A DNA stretch of 64,000 nt from Pseudalgibacter ostreae (GTDB lineage Bacteria > Bacteroidota > Bacteroidia > Flavobacteriales > Flavobacteriaceae), in contig NZ_JBHMFC010000103.1 in assembly GCF_042427585.1 (NCBI RefSeq), positions 62,001-126,000 on the forward strand, written 5' to 3'. Both the position numbers and the translations under genes were made by a program. How positions within the stretch are numbered: the stretch's first letter is position 1; each line of letters begins with the position of its first letter. The notes beneath the pieces are model-generated. The model worked only from the letters and a program-made list of their open reading frames with translations. It was not told the origin of the DNA and searched no databases. Below are positions 45,385-53,968 of the stretch, in pieces.

Positions 45385-45613
45385 TGGTTCATTAAATTTG
45401 ATGGAGGTGAAAAGAAAAAATCAGTCTTAAGTTATTACCATGTTTAATCCTATTCTTAAGTATAACTACACTTAGTATTAGCATACCAAAGCTTGATAGC
45501 TTTTTTTGGCTACTACCAGCTCTTAGTATTAGCAAATACAGGCCAACTTGAAAACTGTTCCCTTTGTTGGAAAAGAGCATGTGTTTCTTGTGCTTTTAAA
45601 TTTAATGAACCAC
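45384..45613. repeat. 230-bp element with perfect 16-bp inverted ends (MITE-like)
   Basis: GTGGTTCATTAAATTT at 45384-45399 is mirrored exactly at 45598-45613. The interior has two copies of TTAGTATTAGCA (45473 and 45524) and no credible gene. No clear target duplication flanks it. It starts on the last base of the HxlR stop codon. A non-autonomous transposable element or its remnant is plausible; a very long RNA stem is an alternative. Confidence 0.6.
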
Positions 45614-45766
45614 GCCAAAGTAGGTGATAGACTTATAAAAAAAGAATTCTAAAGTTTATGTTAAACCATACAGGGTTCTCCATAACCACCATTAAGTTGG
45701 CTTGGGTAAATTTAGTACTTGTAAAATTTAAAATCATTATAATTTTATTTCCTATATTTGCAGCAC

Positions 45767-45922
45767 GAATCCTATAAGCTTTTATTAGTTTAAGTTCACA
45801 TTCGTAAATATTGACATTTTGATTTAGCAAAAAGCTTTGCTCTGCCAGCACCTAGAACTTTTGTTCCAAGTCTGACTGAGCCACAATAAAAAAAAGTTAA
45901 GCCCTATTTGCTTAACTTTTTT
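45767..45922 (+). ncRNA. possible small RNA (promoter box plus terminator)
   Basis: A TATATTTG box at 45753-45760 is followed, about 160 nt later, by a perfect terminator (45891-45922). Between them there is no reading frame on this strand. A segment near 45855-45885 resembles the T-arm end of a tRNA (GTTCCAAGTCTGACTGAGCCACA is similar to the tRNA-Leu 3' end), so it may be a decayed tRNA. Existence as a stable RNA is inference. Confidence 0.3.
45891..45922 (+). terminator. intrinsic terminator upstream of tRNA-Leu
   Basis: Stem AAAAAGTTAAG/CTTAACTTTTT with loop CCCTATTT-G, then TTATTTTT. It belongs to a transcript coming from the left; no protein gene lies directly before it. Confidence 0.8.
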
Positions 45923-45943
45923 ATTTTTATGTACTTTTTTAAT

Positions 45944-46028
45944 GCGCACGTGGCGGAATTGGTAGACGCGCCAGCTTGAGGGGCTGGTATTCGCTTAGAA
46001 TGTGGAAGTTCGAGTCTTCTCGTGCGCA
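45944..46028 (+). tRNA. tRNA-Leu (anticodon GAG)
   Basis: 85-nt type II tRNA: acceptor arms GCGCACG/CGTGCGC, D-arm with TTGGTAGACGC, anticodon arm CCAGC-TTGAGGG-GCTGG giving GAG, a long variable arm, T-arm with GTTCGAG, and discriminator A. CCA is not encoded. A protein frame that runs into its 3' half is not real there. Confidence 0.95.
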
Positions 46029-46106
46029 CAAAAAGTCATTTTAAATCTCCTTTTTTACTTATCTAATATATTTTACGTAATATTGTTTAACTTTTCCAAT
46101 ACAAAG

Positions 46107-47006
46107 ATGAACAATATTAAAACTCAATTTAGCATTAAGGATTTAGAAAACCTTACAGGCATTAAAGCCCATACTATAAGAATATGGGAAAAACGCTACA
46201 ACTTATTGAGCCCTAATAGAACAGATACTAATATTAGACACTACAGTTTAACTAGTTTTCAAAAGCTCTTAAACATCTCTTATCTCAATAGTAACGGTAT
46301 TAAAATTTCTAAAATAGCAAATCTTAACGAAGATGAAATCCCTATAAAAGTTAGAGAAATTGCTTCAAGATCAAATATAGAGAACCATGCTGTGAATGCT
46401 TTTAAAATGGCAATGATAAATTTCGATCAGGCTCTTTTTTACAACACCTACAATAGCCTTATCGAAACCAAACCTTTTAGCGAAATATTCTATACCGTAT
46501 TTTTACCACTATTAAATGAAATCGGCCAATTGTGGCAAACCAATACCATTACGCCTGCCCACGAACATTTTATTTCAATCCATATCAAACAAAAAATACT
46601 GATAAACATTGAACGTCTTCAAAGTTTAGAACCCAGGCCAAAAACTAAAACATTTGTGCTTTTCTTGCCAGAAAACGAAATACATGATATTGGACTCTTA
46701 TTTATAAACTATCAATTAAGAAGCAAAGGATATAATACTATATTTTTAGGAGGAAGCATCCCCATGGAAAGCTTAGTAGATTTACTTCAGTTCTATGATA
46801 GCATTACCTTTATTTCTTATTTTACTGTTAACCCAGATAGTAGCGAAATTCCTATATATCTAAAAAAGTTCGATACATTATTATTAAAGGAAAGACAAAA
46901 CGAACTCCTCCTTCTAGGTAAAAAAACCCTAGACTTAGCCCCCTTCTTAATATCAAAAAAAGTCACTATATTCAAATCAATTGAAACACTTGTTAAACAA
47001 TTATAA
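46107..47006 (+). CDS. carH: CarH/LitR-type B12-dependent photoreceptor repressor (MerR-family)
   Basis: About 299 residues from the ATG at 46107; the open frame begins earlier inside tRNA-Leu and is not used. An N-terminal MerR winged helix is at 8-75 (IKDLENLTGIKAHTIRIWEKRYNLL). A helical domain carries the AdoCbl motif W-x9-EH (WQTNTITPAHEH, about 150-161). The cobalamin Rossmann domain has E-x-H-x-x-G (EIHDIGLL) supplying the lower His ligand. CarH represses carotenoid genes in the dark as a tetramer and falls apart when light breaks the Co-C bond. The crt genes follow 46 nt later with TTTGTT/AACAAA palindromes at the start. Light control is thus likely; an unlit role with B12 sensing cannot be excluded. 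Confidence 0.9.
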   Translation: MNNIKTQFSIKDLENLTGIKAHTIRIWEKRYNLLSPNRTDTNIRHYSLTSFQKLLNISYLNSNGIKISKIANLNEDEIPIKVREIASRSNIENHAVNAFKMAMINFDQALFYNTYNSLIETKPFSEIFYTVFLPLLNEIGQLWQTNTITPAHEHFISIHIKQKILINIERLQSLEPRPKTKTFVLFLPENEIHDIGLLFINYQLRSKGYNTIFLGGSIPMESLVDLLQFYDSITFISYFTVNPDSSEIPIYLKKFDTLLLKERQNELLLLGKKTLDLAPFLISKKVTIFKSIETLVKQL

Positions 47007-47053
47007 AGAATTCACTAATTTTGTTTAACTTTTAATTATATTTGTTAAACAAA
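46990..47053 (+). promoter_or_regulatory. crtI promoter with repeated TTGTT(A/T)AAC motifs
   Basis: TTGTTAAACAA (46990), TTTGTTTAAC (47020) and TTTGTTAAACAAA (47041-47053) recur within 64 bp, and one more TTGTTTAAC lies before carH (46083-46091). The TATATTTG box at 47037-47044 overlaps the third copy and ends only 8 nt before the crtI ATG. Likely operator for the CarH protein. Confidence 0.6.
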
Positions 47054-48519
47054 TGAAACAAACAATATCAATAATCGGTTCTGGTTTTTCGTCTTTGGCA
47101 GCATCTTGCTATTTAGCAAAGGCAGGTTATGAGGTTACCGTATTTGAAAAAAATGAAACCATTGGCGGCAGAGCCAGACAATTAAAAAAAGAAGGCTTTA
47201 TTTTTGACATTGGTCCCACATGGTACTGGATGCCCGATGTTTTTGAACGTTTTTTCTCTGATTTCAATAAGACACCAGCAGAGTATTACAGTCTTGAAAA
47301 ATTAAATCCGGCTTATAGTGTTTACTTTGGAAAAGACGATTTTATCACCATTGAAGATACTCTAGAAAAAATAGTAAAAGCATTTGAAGCAGAAGAAAAA
47401 GGCAGTTCCATAAAGCTTAAAAAATTTATAGACCAAGCCAAAAGCAATTATGATATTGCCATTAAAGACTTGGTTTACAATCCAGGAGTTTCGCCATTAG
47501 AGTTAATTACCCCTGAAACGATAAAAAAAGTAAATCAGTTTTTTGGAAACATTAAAAATGATGTAAGAAAGGAATTTAAAAATGACCGTTTAGCAAAAAT
47601 ACTTGAGTTTCCTGTTTTATTTCTAGGAGCAAAACCAAGTGACACCCCTTCATTTTATAGCTTTATGAATTATGCTGATTTTGGACTAGGCACTTTTCAC
47701 CCCAAAAAAGGCATGTATCAAGTTATTTTAGCCATAGCAACCATGGCGCAGGAATTGGGCGTAAGTATTAAGACGAATTCCCCGATTGAAAAAATTATTG
47801 TTAAAGACAATAAAGCCACGGGAGTGATTTCTAAAGGCACAACTTACTATTCCGATATTGTGCTTAGTGGTGCAGATTACCACCACTCTGAAACACTTTT
47901 AGATAAGACCCATAGACAATACTCTGAAAGTTATTGGAACAAAAAAACATTTGCCCCGTCTTCTTTATTGTTTTATATTGGTTTTGATAAAAAATTAAAA
48001 AACGTAAACCATCATACATTATTTTTTGATGTAGATTTTGATGTCCATGCTCAAGCTATTTATGATCATCCTAAATGGCCAGACAAACCTCTGTTTTATG
48101 CTAGTTTCCCTAGTATGACAGACCGCCATGCAGCTCCTGAGAACATGGAGGCTGGTATATTTTTAATCCCTTTGGCGCCTGGACTTAAAGACACACCTGA
48201 GCTAAGAGAATCATATTATGAAAAAATTATCACGAGATTCGAAAATCTAACTTCTCAAAAAGTAAAGGCTCATGTTATTTTTAAAGAATCGTTTTGTATA
48301 AACGATTTTATAAAGGATTACAATTCATATAAAGGCAATGCGTATGGTATGGCAAATACTCTTTTGCAAACTGCTTTTTTAAGACCCAAATTAAAAAGTA
48401 AGAAAGTTAAGAACCTATTTTTTACGGGGCAATTAACGGTTCCAGGGCCTGGAGTTCCGCCTGCTTTGATTTCGGGTAAACTGGTGGCAGATTTAATCGT
48501 AAAACATCACAAAAATTAA
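47053..48519 (+). CDS. crtI: phytoene desaturase
   Basis: A 488-residue FAD enzyme converting phytoene to lycopene at the membrane. The dinucleotide loop is IGSGFSSLAASCYLAKAG at 7-24, followed by the FAD contact ETIGGRARQL. The substrate and family part includes GPTWYWMPDVFERFF, and the C-terminal signature is FFTGQLTVPGPGVPPALISGKLVADLI. Full length for CrtI. The ATG sits right behind a -7 box, so the message may start at or very near the codon. First gene of crtI-crtB-crtZ-crtY. Confidence 0.96.
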   Translation: MKQTISIIGSGFSSLAASCYLAKAGYEVTVFEKNETIGGRARQLKKEGFIFDIGPTWYWMPDVFERFFSDFNKTPAEYYSLEKLNPAYSVYFGKDDFITIEDTLEKIVKAFEAEEKGSSIKLKKFIDQAKSNYDIAIKDLVYNPGVSPLELITPETIKKVNQFFGNIKNDVRKEFKNDRLAKILEFPVLFLGAKPSDTPSFYSFMNYADFGLGTFHPKKGMYQVILAIATMAQELGVSIKTNSPIEKIIVKDNKATGVISKGTTYYSDIVLSGADYHHSETLLDKTHRQYSESYWNKKTFAPSSLLFYIGFDKKLKNVNHHTLFFDVDFDVHAQAIYDHPKWPDKPLFYASFPSMTDRHAAPENMEAGIFLIPLAPGLKDTPELRESYYEKIITRFENLTSQKVKAHVIFKESFCINDFIKDYNSYKGNAYGMANTLLQTAFLRPKLKSKKVKNLFFTGQLTVPGPGVPPALISGKLVADLIVKHHKN

Positions 48520-48561
48520 AACTGTGGCACCTAATCTTTTAACAAATAGCAAAATTAACAG

Positions 48562-49401
48562 ATGAAAGCACTTTTCGATACCGTTTCTTTTAATTGCAGT
48601 AAAATTGTAACTAAATCTTACAGCACCTCGTTTTCGTTGGCTACTAAGATGCTTTATAAATCTATCCGACAAGATATTTACAACATCTATGGTTTTGTAA
48701 GGTTTGCCGATGAGATTGTAGACTCGTTTCACGATTACGATAAAGAAATGCTTTTTAATAATTTCTCAAAAGACTTAGAAGATGCCATCACCCATAAAAT
48801 AAGCTTAAACCCTATACTCAATGCATTTCAACATACATTTCACAATCATAGTATAGACAAAAACTTAGTGGATGCGTTTATGTTAAGCATGCAATTAGAC
48901 TTACATAAAACGACCTACCTCACGCAAGAAGACTTTAAAAAATACATCTATGGCTCTGCAGATGTAGTGGGCCTTATGTGCTTAAAAGTTTTTGTAAAAG
49001 GCGACGACTTAAAATATGATGAGTTAAAAGATACCGCCATGGCATTGGGCTCGGCATTTCAAAAAGTGAATTTCCTTAGAGATTTAAAAGCCGATGTCGA
49101 AGGGCTGAACAGAAGCTACTTTCCTAATATCGATTTAATAAATTTAGATGAAACTTCTAAAAAATTGATTATAAATGATATTGAAGAAGATTTTAAAAAA
49201 GGTTTAAGCGGCATAAAAAAACTGCCCATTGAAGCAAAATTCGGGGTTTTTATGGCGTATCGCTATTACTCCCAACTTTTAAAAAAATTAAAAAAAACAC
49301 CTGCACTACACATCAAAAACACAAGGATACGGGTATCAAATCCGAAAAAAATCGAGCTTTTAATGCGTAGTTATGTAAAATATCAATTAAATTTAATGTG
49401 A
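48562..49401 (+). CDS. crtB: phytoene synthase
   Basis: A 279-residue squalene/phytoene synthase that joins two geranylgeranyl diphosphates. The two Asp-rich motifs are VRFADEIVDSF (about 46-56) and FQKVNFLRDLKADVEGLNRSYFP, split over about 170-192 (second DxxxD). YGSADVVGLMCLKVF at about 135 is also diagnostic. 42 nt behind crtI. Confidence 0.96.
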   Translation: MKALFDTVSFNCSKIVTKSYSTSFSLATKMLYKSIRQDIYNIYGFVRFADEIVDSFHDYDKEMLFNNFSKDLEDAITHKISLNPILNAFQHTFHNHSIDKNLVDAFMLSMQLDLHKTTYLTQEDFKKYIYGSADVVGLMCLKVFVKGDDLKYDELKDTAMALGSAFQKVNFLRDLKADVEGLNRSYFPNIDLINLDETSKKLIINDIEEDFKKGLSGIKKLPIEAKFGVFMAYRYYSQLLKKLKKTPALHIKNTRIRVSNPKKIELLMRSYVKYQLNLM

Positions 49402-49412
49402 TTTAAAAAATT

Positions 49413-49874
49413 ATGAAAATAGTGTTGTGGATATTGGTTTTTGTTGGCGTTTTCTGCTTTATGGAGTTTATGGCATGGTTTACCCATAAATATATCATGC
49501 ATGGTTTTTTATGGCATTTACACAAGGACCATCATAAAAAAGACCATAAAAGTTGGTTTGAACGTAATGATGCCTTTTTTCTGTTTTATGCCGTTATAAG
49601 TATGATTTGTTTTTATCTATGGAGCTATGAAAATATTTGGTATTGTTTACCCATCGCTTTAGGCATTATGGCCTATGGCGCCACTTATTTCTTGGTACAT
49701 GACATATTTATCCATCAGCGTTTTAAACTATTCAGGACTGCCAATAACAGGTACGCTAAAGGCTTGAGAAGAGCACATAAAATGCACCATAAACATATAG
49801 GAAAAGAAGATGGCGAATGTTTTGGCATGCTAATGGTTCCTTTTAAGTATTTTAAAAATAAGAAGACGCGTTAA
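49413..49874 (+). CDS. crtZ: beta-carotene hydroxylase
   Basis: A 153-residue di-iron membrane hydroxylase making zeaxanthin from beta-carotene. The four His clusters of the fatty acid hydroxylase type are FTHKYIMH, HKDHHKKDH, FLVHDIFIHQRF and RRAHKMHHKHIG. Four hydrophobic helices lie between them. 11 nt after crtB and 3 nt before crtY, so translation is probably coupled. Confidence 0.96.
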   Translation: MKIVLWILVFVGVFCFMEFMAWFTHKYIMHGFLWHLHKDHHKKDHKSWFERNDAFFLFYAVISMICFYLWSYENIWYCLPIALGIMAYGATYFLVHDIFIHQRFKLFRTANNRYAKGLRRAHKMHHKHIGKEDGECFGMLMVPFKYFKNKKTR

Positions 49875-49877
49875 GGC

Positions 49878-51023
49878 ATGACCCCTACATACCAATTTGA
49901 TTATATTATAATAGGACATGGCCTGGCCGGTTTTCAACTGGCTTTAAAGTTAAGTTCCGACTCTTTTTTCGATGCTAAGCAAATTGCACTAATAGACCCT
50001 TCTAAAAAAAATACCAACGATAAAACATGGAGCTTTTGGGAAACTGAGCCTTCGCAATGGGATGCTGTAACTTACAAATCATGGCATAAGGCTACCGTTA
50101 TTACTTCTAAAAAAAGTATTGCTCTAGAACTCTCTCCTTATCGCTACAAAACGATAAAAGCTATTGATTTCTATACTGAAGCTAAAACAAAACTTAAACA
50201 AAAGAAGAACATCCATTTTATACCAGAACGTGTTATTTCTCTAATAGAAAACGAGCAGGTAAGCGTTAAAACGGAACAAAATACATATACCTGTTACCAT
50301 GTTTTCGATAGTCGGCTTCCTAAAGCATTTTCAATGGCATCTAAAAAATATGTTCACTTAATCCAGCATTTTAAAGGCTGGATAATAAAAAGCGAAACAG
50401 ATGTTTTTGATGAAACCCAAATCGTCATGATGGATTATCGTCTCAAGGACGGAGAACAAACCACTTTTACATACGTATTGCCATTTTCTAAAAAAGAAGC
50501 CCTAATAGAATTTACTTACTTTACAAATACAGTAGTGGACGAATCTGTTTACGACCATTACATTACAACCTATATTAATCATTATTTACACCTTAAAGAT
50601 TATACTATTATTGAAACTGAAAAAGGAGCAATTCCCATGACCAATTTTCCTTTTCATAAATGGAACACTAAACAAATCACAAAAATAGGTACCGGCGGCG
50701 GCTGGGTAAAAGGGTCTTCTGGATACTCTTTTAAGCATACCGAAAAAAAAACAAGCTTAATTATTGATAATCTGAAGGCCAATAGAACGCCTTCTCATCG
50801 TTTATTTCAGCGTAAGTATAAGTTTTACGATAAAGTGTTTTTAAAAGTTTTAAAAGATGAAAACCATAAGGGTGAATGGATTTTTCAGCAGTTCTATGAT
50901 AAGAATACGTCACAAACCATGTTTCGTTTTTTAGATGAAGAATCCACCTTCTACGAAGAACTTAAAATTATGGCATCCTTATTCTCTTGGAGCTTTATAA
51001 AAGCTTTTTTTAAAACGCTTTAA
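49878..51023 (+). CDS. crtY: lycopene beta-cyclase
   Basis: A 381-residue CrtY-type cyclase that closes both beta rings of lycopene. It has the dinucleotide loop DYIIIGHGLAGFQLALKL at 8-25, the second region NDKTWSFWE at about 48-56, and the late GTGGGWVKGSSGYSFKHTEK, typical of the family. Last gene of the carotenoid operon; with crtZ the predicted end product is zeaxanthin, which would give a yellow colour. No ketolase or glycosylase follows. Confidence 0.95.
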   Translation: MTPTYQFDYIIIGHGLAGFQLALKLSSDSFFDAKQIALIDPSKKNTNDKTWSFWETEPSQWDAVTYKSWHKATVITSKKSIALELSPYRYKTIKAIDFYTEAKTKLKQKKNIHFIPERVISLIENEQVSVKTEQNTYTCYHVFDSRLPKAFSMASKKYVHLIQHFKGWIIKSETDVFDETQIVMMDYRLKDGEQTTFTYVLPFSKKEALIEFTYFTNTVVDESVYDHYITTYINHYLHLKDYTIIETEKGAIPMTNFPFHKWNTKQITKIGTGGGWVKGSSGYSFKHTEKKTSLIIDNLKANRTPSHRLFQRKYKFYDKVFLKVLKDENHKGEWIFQQFYDKNTSQTMFRFLDEESTFYEELKIMASLFSWSFIKAFFKTL

Positions 51024-51058
51024 ACTAAAAAAAAAAAACACTATGCTTTTTAAAAGAA

Positions 51059-52021
51059 TTAGTTAACCACATGAATAGGCTGCCCTTCTAAATAAGATTT
51101 TAAGTTTTTAACGGCTGTTTGCATCATTCTATTTCTAGAGGCCTTTGGAGCCCAAGCAATATGAGGCGTAATTATACAGTTTTTTGCTTGTAATAATGCA
51201 TTATCGGCTTTAATAGGTTCTGTAGAAACTACATCTACAGCCGCTCCTGCTACCTTATTAGAATTAAGTGCATGCTTTAAATCTTCTTCAACAACTAAGC
51301 CTCCTCGTGATGTGTTTACAATCCGTACACCATCTTTCATTTTGTTGATATTTTCCTTATTTATAATACCTTCAGTAGAGGCAGTTAATGGACAGTGCAA
51401 ACTAATAAAGTCGGACAACTCCAACAACTCATTCAACTCTACATATTTACACGTATCGTTTTCAAGACTAAAATCTTTACTTCGGTTATACGCCAGGATA
51501 TTCAAACCAAAAGCTTGAGCTATTTTTGCAGTAGCCTGACCAATTTCCCCAAAACCAATAATGCCCAATGTTTTACCATCAAGTTCTATTAGAGGGGTGT
51601 TCCAAAAACAAAAATCGAGTGATTTTGTCCATTGTCCGTCTTTAACAGCTTTGGAGTGGTCGCCCACATGATGGCACATTTCCAAAATTAAAGCCATAGC
51701 AAATTGTGCTACAGCTTGCGTACCATAATTAGGAATATTGGTTACTACCATACCGAGCTCTTTTGCCGTATCTATATCAATGATATTATAGCCTGTTGCC
51801 AAAACACCGATATATTTAACCTGTGGCACTTTAAGTAATACCGCTCTCGACAAGGGGGTTTTATTGGTAAAAATCACTTCCGCATCACCAATATTCTTAA
51901 TAATCTCTTCGGAATTAAATTTAGAACGATCATAAACTACCAATTCGCCAAACTGCTCAATACCTTTCCAGTCTAAATCGCCCGGATTAAGGGTATAGCC
52001 ATCTAATACCACAATTTTCAT
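51059..52021 (-). CDS. D-2-hydroxyacid dehydrogenase (glycerate dehydrogenase-like)
   Basis: A 320-residue NAD-dependent enzyme. The cofactor loop is LGIIGFGEIGQATAKIA at about 152-168. The catalytic residues are Arg in RIVNTSRGGLVVEED (about 235), Glu in STEPI and His in TPHIAWAP (about 289). The His-Ile-Ala-Trp form is common in glycerate/hydroxypyruvate reductases. It is convergent with crtY and stands apart from the thioredoxin gene by 74 nt. Confidence 0.92.
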   Translation of the reverse strand: MKIVVLDGYTLNPGDLDWKGIEQFGELVVYDRSKFNSEEIIKNIGDAEVIFTNKTPLSRAVLLKVPQVKYIGVLATGYNIIDIDTAKELGMVVTNIPNYGTQAVAQFAMALILEMCHHVGDHSKAVKDGQWTKSLDFCFWNTPLIELDGKTLGIIGFGEIGQATAKIAQAFGLNILAYNRSKDFSLENDTCKYVELNELLELSDFISLHCPLTASTEGIINKENINKMKDGVRIVNTSRGGLVVEEDLKHALNSNKVAGAAVDVVSTEPIKADNALLQAKNCIITPHIAWAPKASRNRMMQTAVKNLKSYLEGQPIHVVN

Positions 52022-52095
52022 TTTGTTTTTTCTTTTAGTGTTCTGTAAAATTATAAGAAAAATTACAGAATAAGAACAAAAATGGGTAAAGAATT

Positions 52096-52659
52096 CTAAT
52101 CCATAAGTAAATTATCTATAGTATTTCTTACAAAATCACTGTTCCAGTTTGCCGCTCCAGTTTCATCAATAATAATTTTTCCAGTTTTATCGATTAAAAA
52201 TGTTCTAGGAATGCTCTTGGTATTTAAAACCTCAGGATTATCTGTAATACTACTATAGGTTTTAAAAGTATAGTTTTTATCTTTCAAAAACCGATTGATA
52301 ACTTCTGTAGATTCATTAGAAACCAATAAAATATTAATTTTACCTTGGTAATCATCATAAAGTTTCTGCAAACTAGGCATCTCGGCTATACATGGAGGGC
52401 ACCAAGTAGCCCAGAAATTAACCAGCACAACTTCTCCCTTTGTATCTTGAAAATCAAAAAAATCGCCATTAATATCCTTTAACTGCCAATCGTAACTTCC
52501 AATATTGACCTGTTTCTTATCATCGATCTTGGAGGGACTAAATAAAGCTAATCCTTTATTAATAAAAACCTGAATAGGGCGTCTTGTTTGAGGGATAAGC
52601 AATAGCGCCAACAGGATTATAAAAATAATATTACTTGTTTTGGGTCTTGAAATCTTCAT
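52096..52659 (-). CDS. TlpA/ResA-like thioredoxin, membrane-anchored
   Basis: A 187-residue exported thioredoxin. An N-terminal anchor or signal (NIIFIILLALLLIPQ) is followed by the redoxin domain from about 50. The active site is FWATWCPPCIAEMPSL, and cis-Pro is in SIPRTFLIDKTG. Such proteins reduce disulfides in the periplasm, for example in cytochrome c assembly. Neighbours do not show the partner. Confidence 0.93.
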   Translation of the reverse strand: MKISRPKTSNIIFIILLALLLIPQTRRPIQVFINKGLALFSPSKIDDKKQVNIGSYDWQLKDINGDFFDFQDTKGEVVLVNFWATWCPPCIAEMPSLQKLYDDYQGKINILLVSNESTEVINRFLKDKNYTFKTYSSITDNPEVLNTKSIPRTFLIDKTGKIIIDETGAANWNSDFVRNTIDNLLMD

Positions 52660-52756
52660 CTAAATTACATTGTGAAACAGCCTATTTTAAAACTGCGATT
52701 AACCTCTAAACATACAAAAATAGATGGCCATTATAAAAAAAAATTAGCTAAAAAAA

Positions 52757-52778
52757 AAACCTCCCAGAAAGGAGGTTT
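52757..52778 (-). terminator. terminator of the def-DUF5606 unit
   Basis: Stem AAACCTCC/GGAGGTTT with loop CAGAAA, then a run of nine T on the minus strand, 23 nt past the DUF5606 stop codon. Confidence 0.9.
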
Positions 52779-52801
52779 AATATGGTTACAAAAATGAAAA
52801 A

Positions 52802-53251
52802 TTATGCTTCTTTTTCTGTAGCTTTTTCATCTGTAGGATTTTCAGCAGCTTCACCTTCTGCATCTAGAAGATCCAACATATTATGTTCCTGAAGCAAATT
52901 ATACCATTTTATTACTTTTTTAATATCGCTAACATAAACCCTATCTTCATCATAATCTGGTAAAATGTCGAAAAAATATTCTTCTAGTTTATCGTTGTTA
53001 TCTTTCGCTTTCACACTTGCAAGTGCTCCATTTTCCTTTTCTTTGATTTTTGCCAATACTTTTATTAAGGGTACTTCTTCCGACAAGGTGTAAATGGCAA
53101 TTTCACTTAAAACACTAACATTTTGTTGAATTCCAATAGAAATACGTTTGTTATCCAATAACGATTCAGCAATAAAACCTCCTCGTGTTTGAGTCACTAA
53201 TTTATAAAGCCCTGGTTTTCCACCAATAGCCAATACTTTTTCTAAGCCCAT
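52802..53251 (-). CDS. DUF5606 domain protein
   Basis: A 149-residue cytosolic protein of the Bacteroidota-specific DUF5606 family: opening LEKVLAIGGKPGLYKLVTQTRGGFIAE in two adjoining strands, then SLLDNKRISI, and an acidic, Ala/Glu-rich tail (EGEAAENPTDEKATEKEA) that is probably disordered. It follows def by 53 nt, a conserved order. Function unknown. Confidence 0.92.
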   Translation of the reverse strand: MGLEKVLAIGGKPGLYKLVTQTRGGFIAESLLDNKRISIGIQQNVSVLSEIAIYTLSEEVPLIKVLAKIKEKENGALASVKAKDNNDKLEEYFFDILPDYDEDRVYVSDIKKVIKWYNLLQEHNMLDLLDAEGEAAENPTDEKATEKEA

Positions 53252-53304
53252 AATTTATTTTTAAAAGTGGCAAATATCATCTGTTTGATGATGTTTTGCA
53301 AATA

Positions 53305-53895
53305 TTATCGTGTCTTTTTTTGGGCGGGAAACCGCATTCTGTAATCCACCGTAATTTTTCCTTTCGAAATATTGGAAAGTTTTCCTTTTATTAATCGTTT
53401 TTTAAGACTGGAGAGTTTGTCTGTAAACAATACGCCTTCAATATGATCATATTCATGTTGGATAACGCGTGCTATCAATCCATCAAAAACCTCGGTATGT
53501 TCCTCAAAATTTTCATCCAAATAGGTTATAGTGATTTTGGGTTTTCTAAACACATCTTCTCTTACATCTGGAATACTCAAACAACCTTCGTTGAAGGCCC
53601 ACTCCTCCCCTTCTTCCTTAGTTATTTTAGGGTTAATAAAAACCCTTCTAAAGTTTTTCAAATCATGCTGCTCCTCTTCCGAAAGCGTATCATCTTCAGA
53701 AAACGGATCTGTATCGATAACAAACATACGAATGGACAGCCCTACTTGAGGGGCTGCCAAACCTACGCCAAAGGCATTGTACATCGTATCGAACATATTT
53801 AATAAAAGCGCATCAAAAGCAGGATAGTCTTTTGCAATGTCTAATGCTTTTTTCTTTAAAACAGGGTCGCCATAGGCAACTATTGGTAAAATCAT
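53305..53895 (-). CDS. def: peptide deformylase
   Basis: A 196-residue metalloenzyme that removes formyl from the starting Met. All three motifs are present: GVGLAAPQVG at about 43-52, EGCLSIPDV (metal Cys) at about 103, and QHEYDHIEGVLF (two metal His and catalytic Glu) at about 146. Between RuvX and DUF5606, as in many Flavobacteriia. Confidence 0.97.
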   Translation of the reverse strand: MILPIVAYGDPVLKKKALDIAKDYPAFDALLLNMFDTMYNAFGVGLAAPQVGLSIRMFVIDTDPFSEDDTLSEEEQHDLKNFRRVFINPKITKEEGEEWAFNEGCLSIPDVREDVFRKPKITITYLDENFEEHTEVFDGLIARVIQHEYDHIEGVLFTDKLSSLKKRLIKGKLSNISKGKITVDYRMRFPAQKKTR

Positions 53896-53968
53896 GGAAT
53901 TAATTGTACAGTTGACTGCAAAAATACAATACTTAAAATATATGGAAAGATTTTAAGCTTAAAAATTT

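Noticed and set aside
45392..45580. 62-codon minus-strand frame inside the inverted-repeat element
   Set aside because: No similarity, no ribosome-binding region, and it is contained in the non-coding interior of the element.
45633..45851. 72-codon minus-strand frame before tRNA-Leu
   Set aside because: It lies opposite a promoter box and candidate RNA, and has no protein-like composition.
46002..46106. N-terminal extension of the carH frame
   Set aside because: It would start inside tRNA-Leu; the ATG at 46107 directly precedes the MerR helix-turn-helix.
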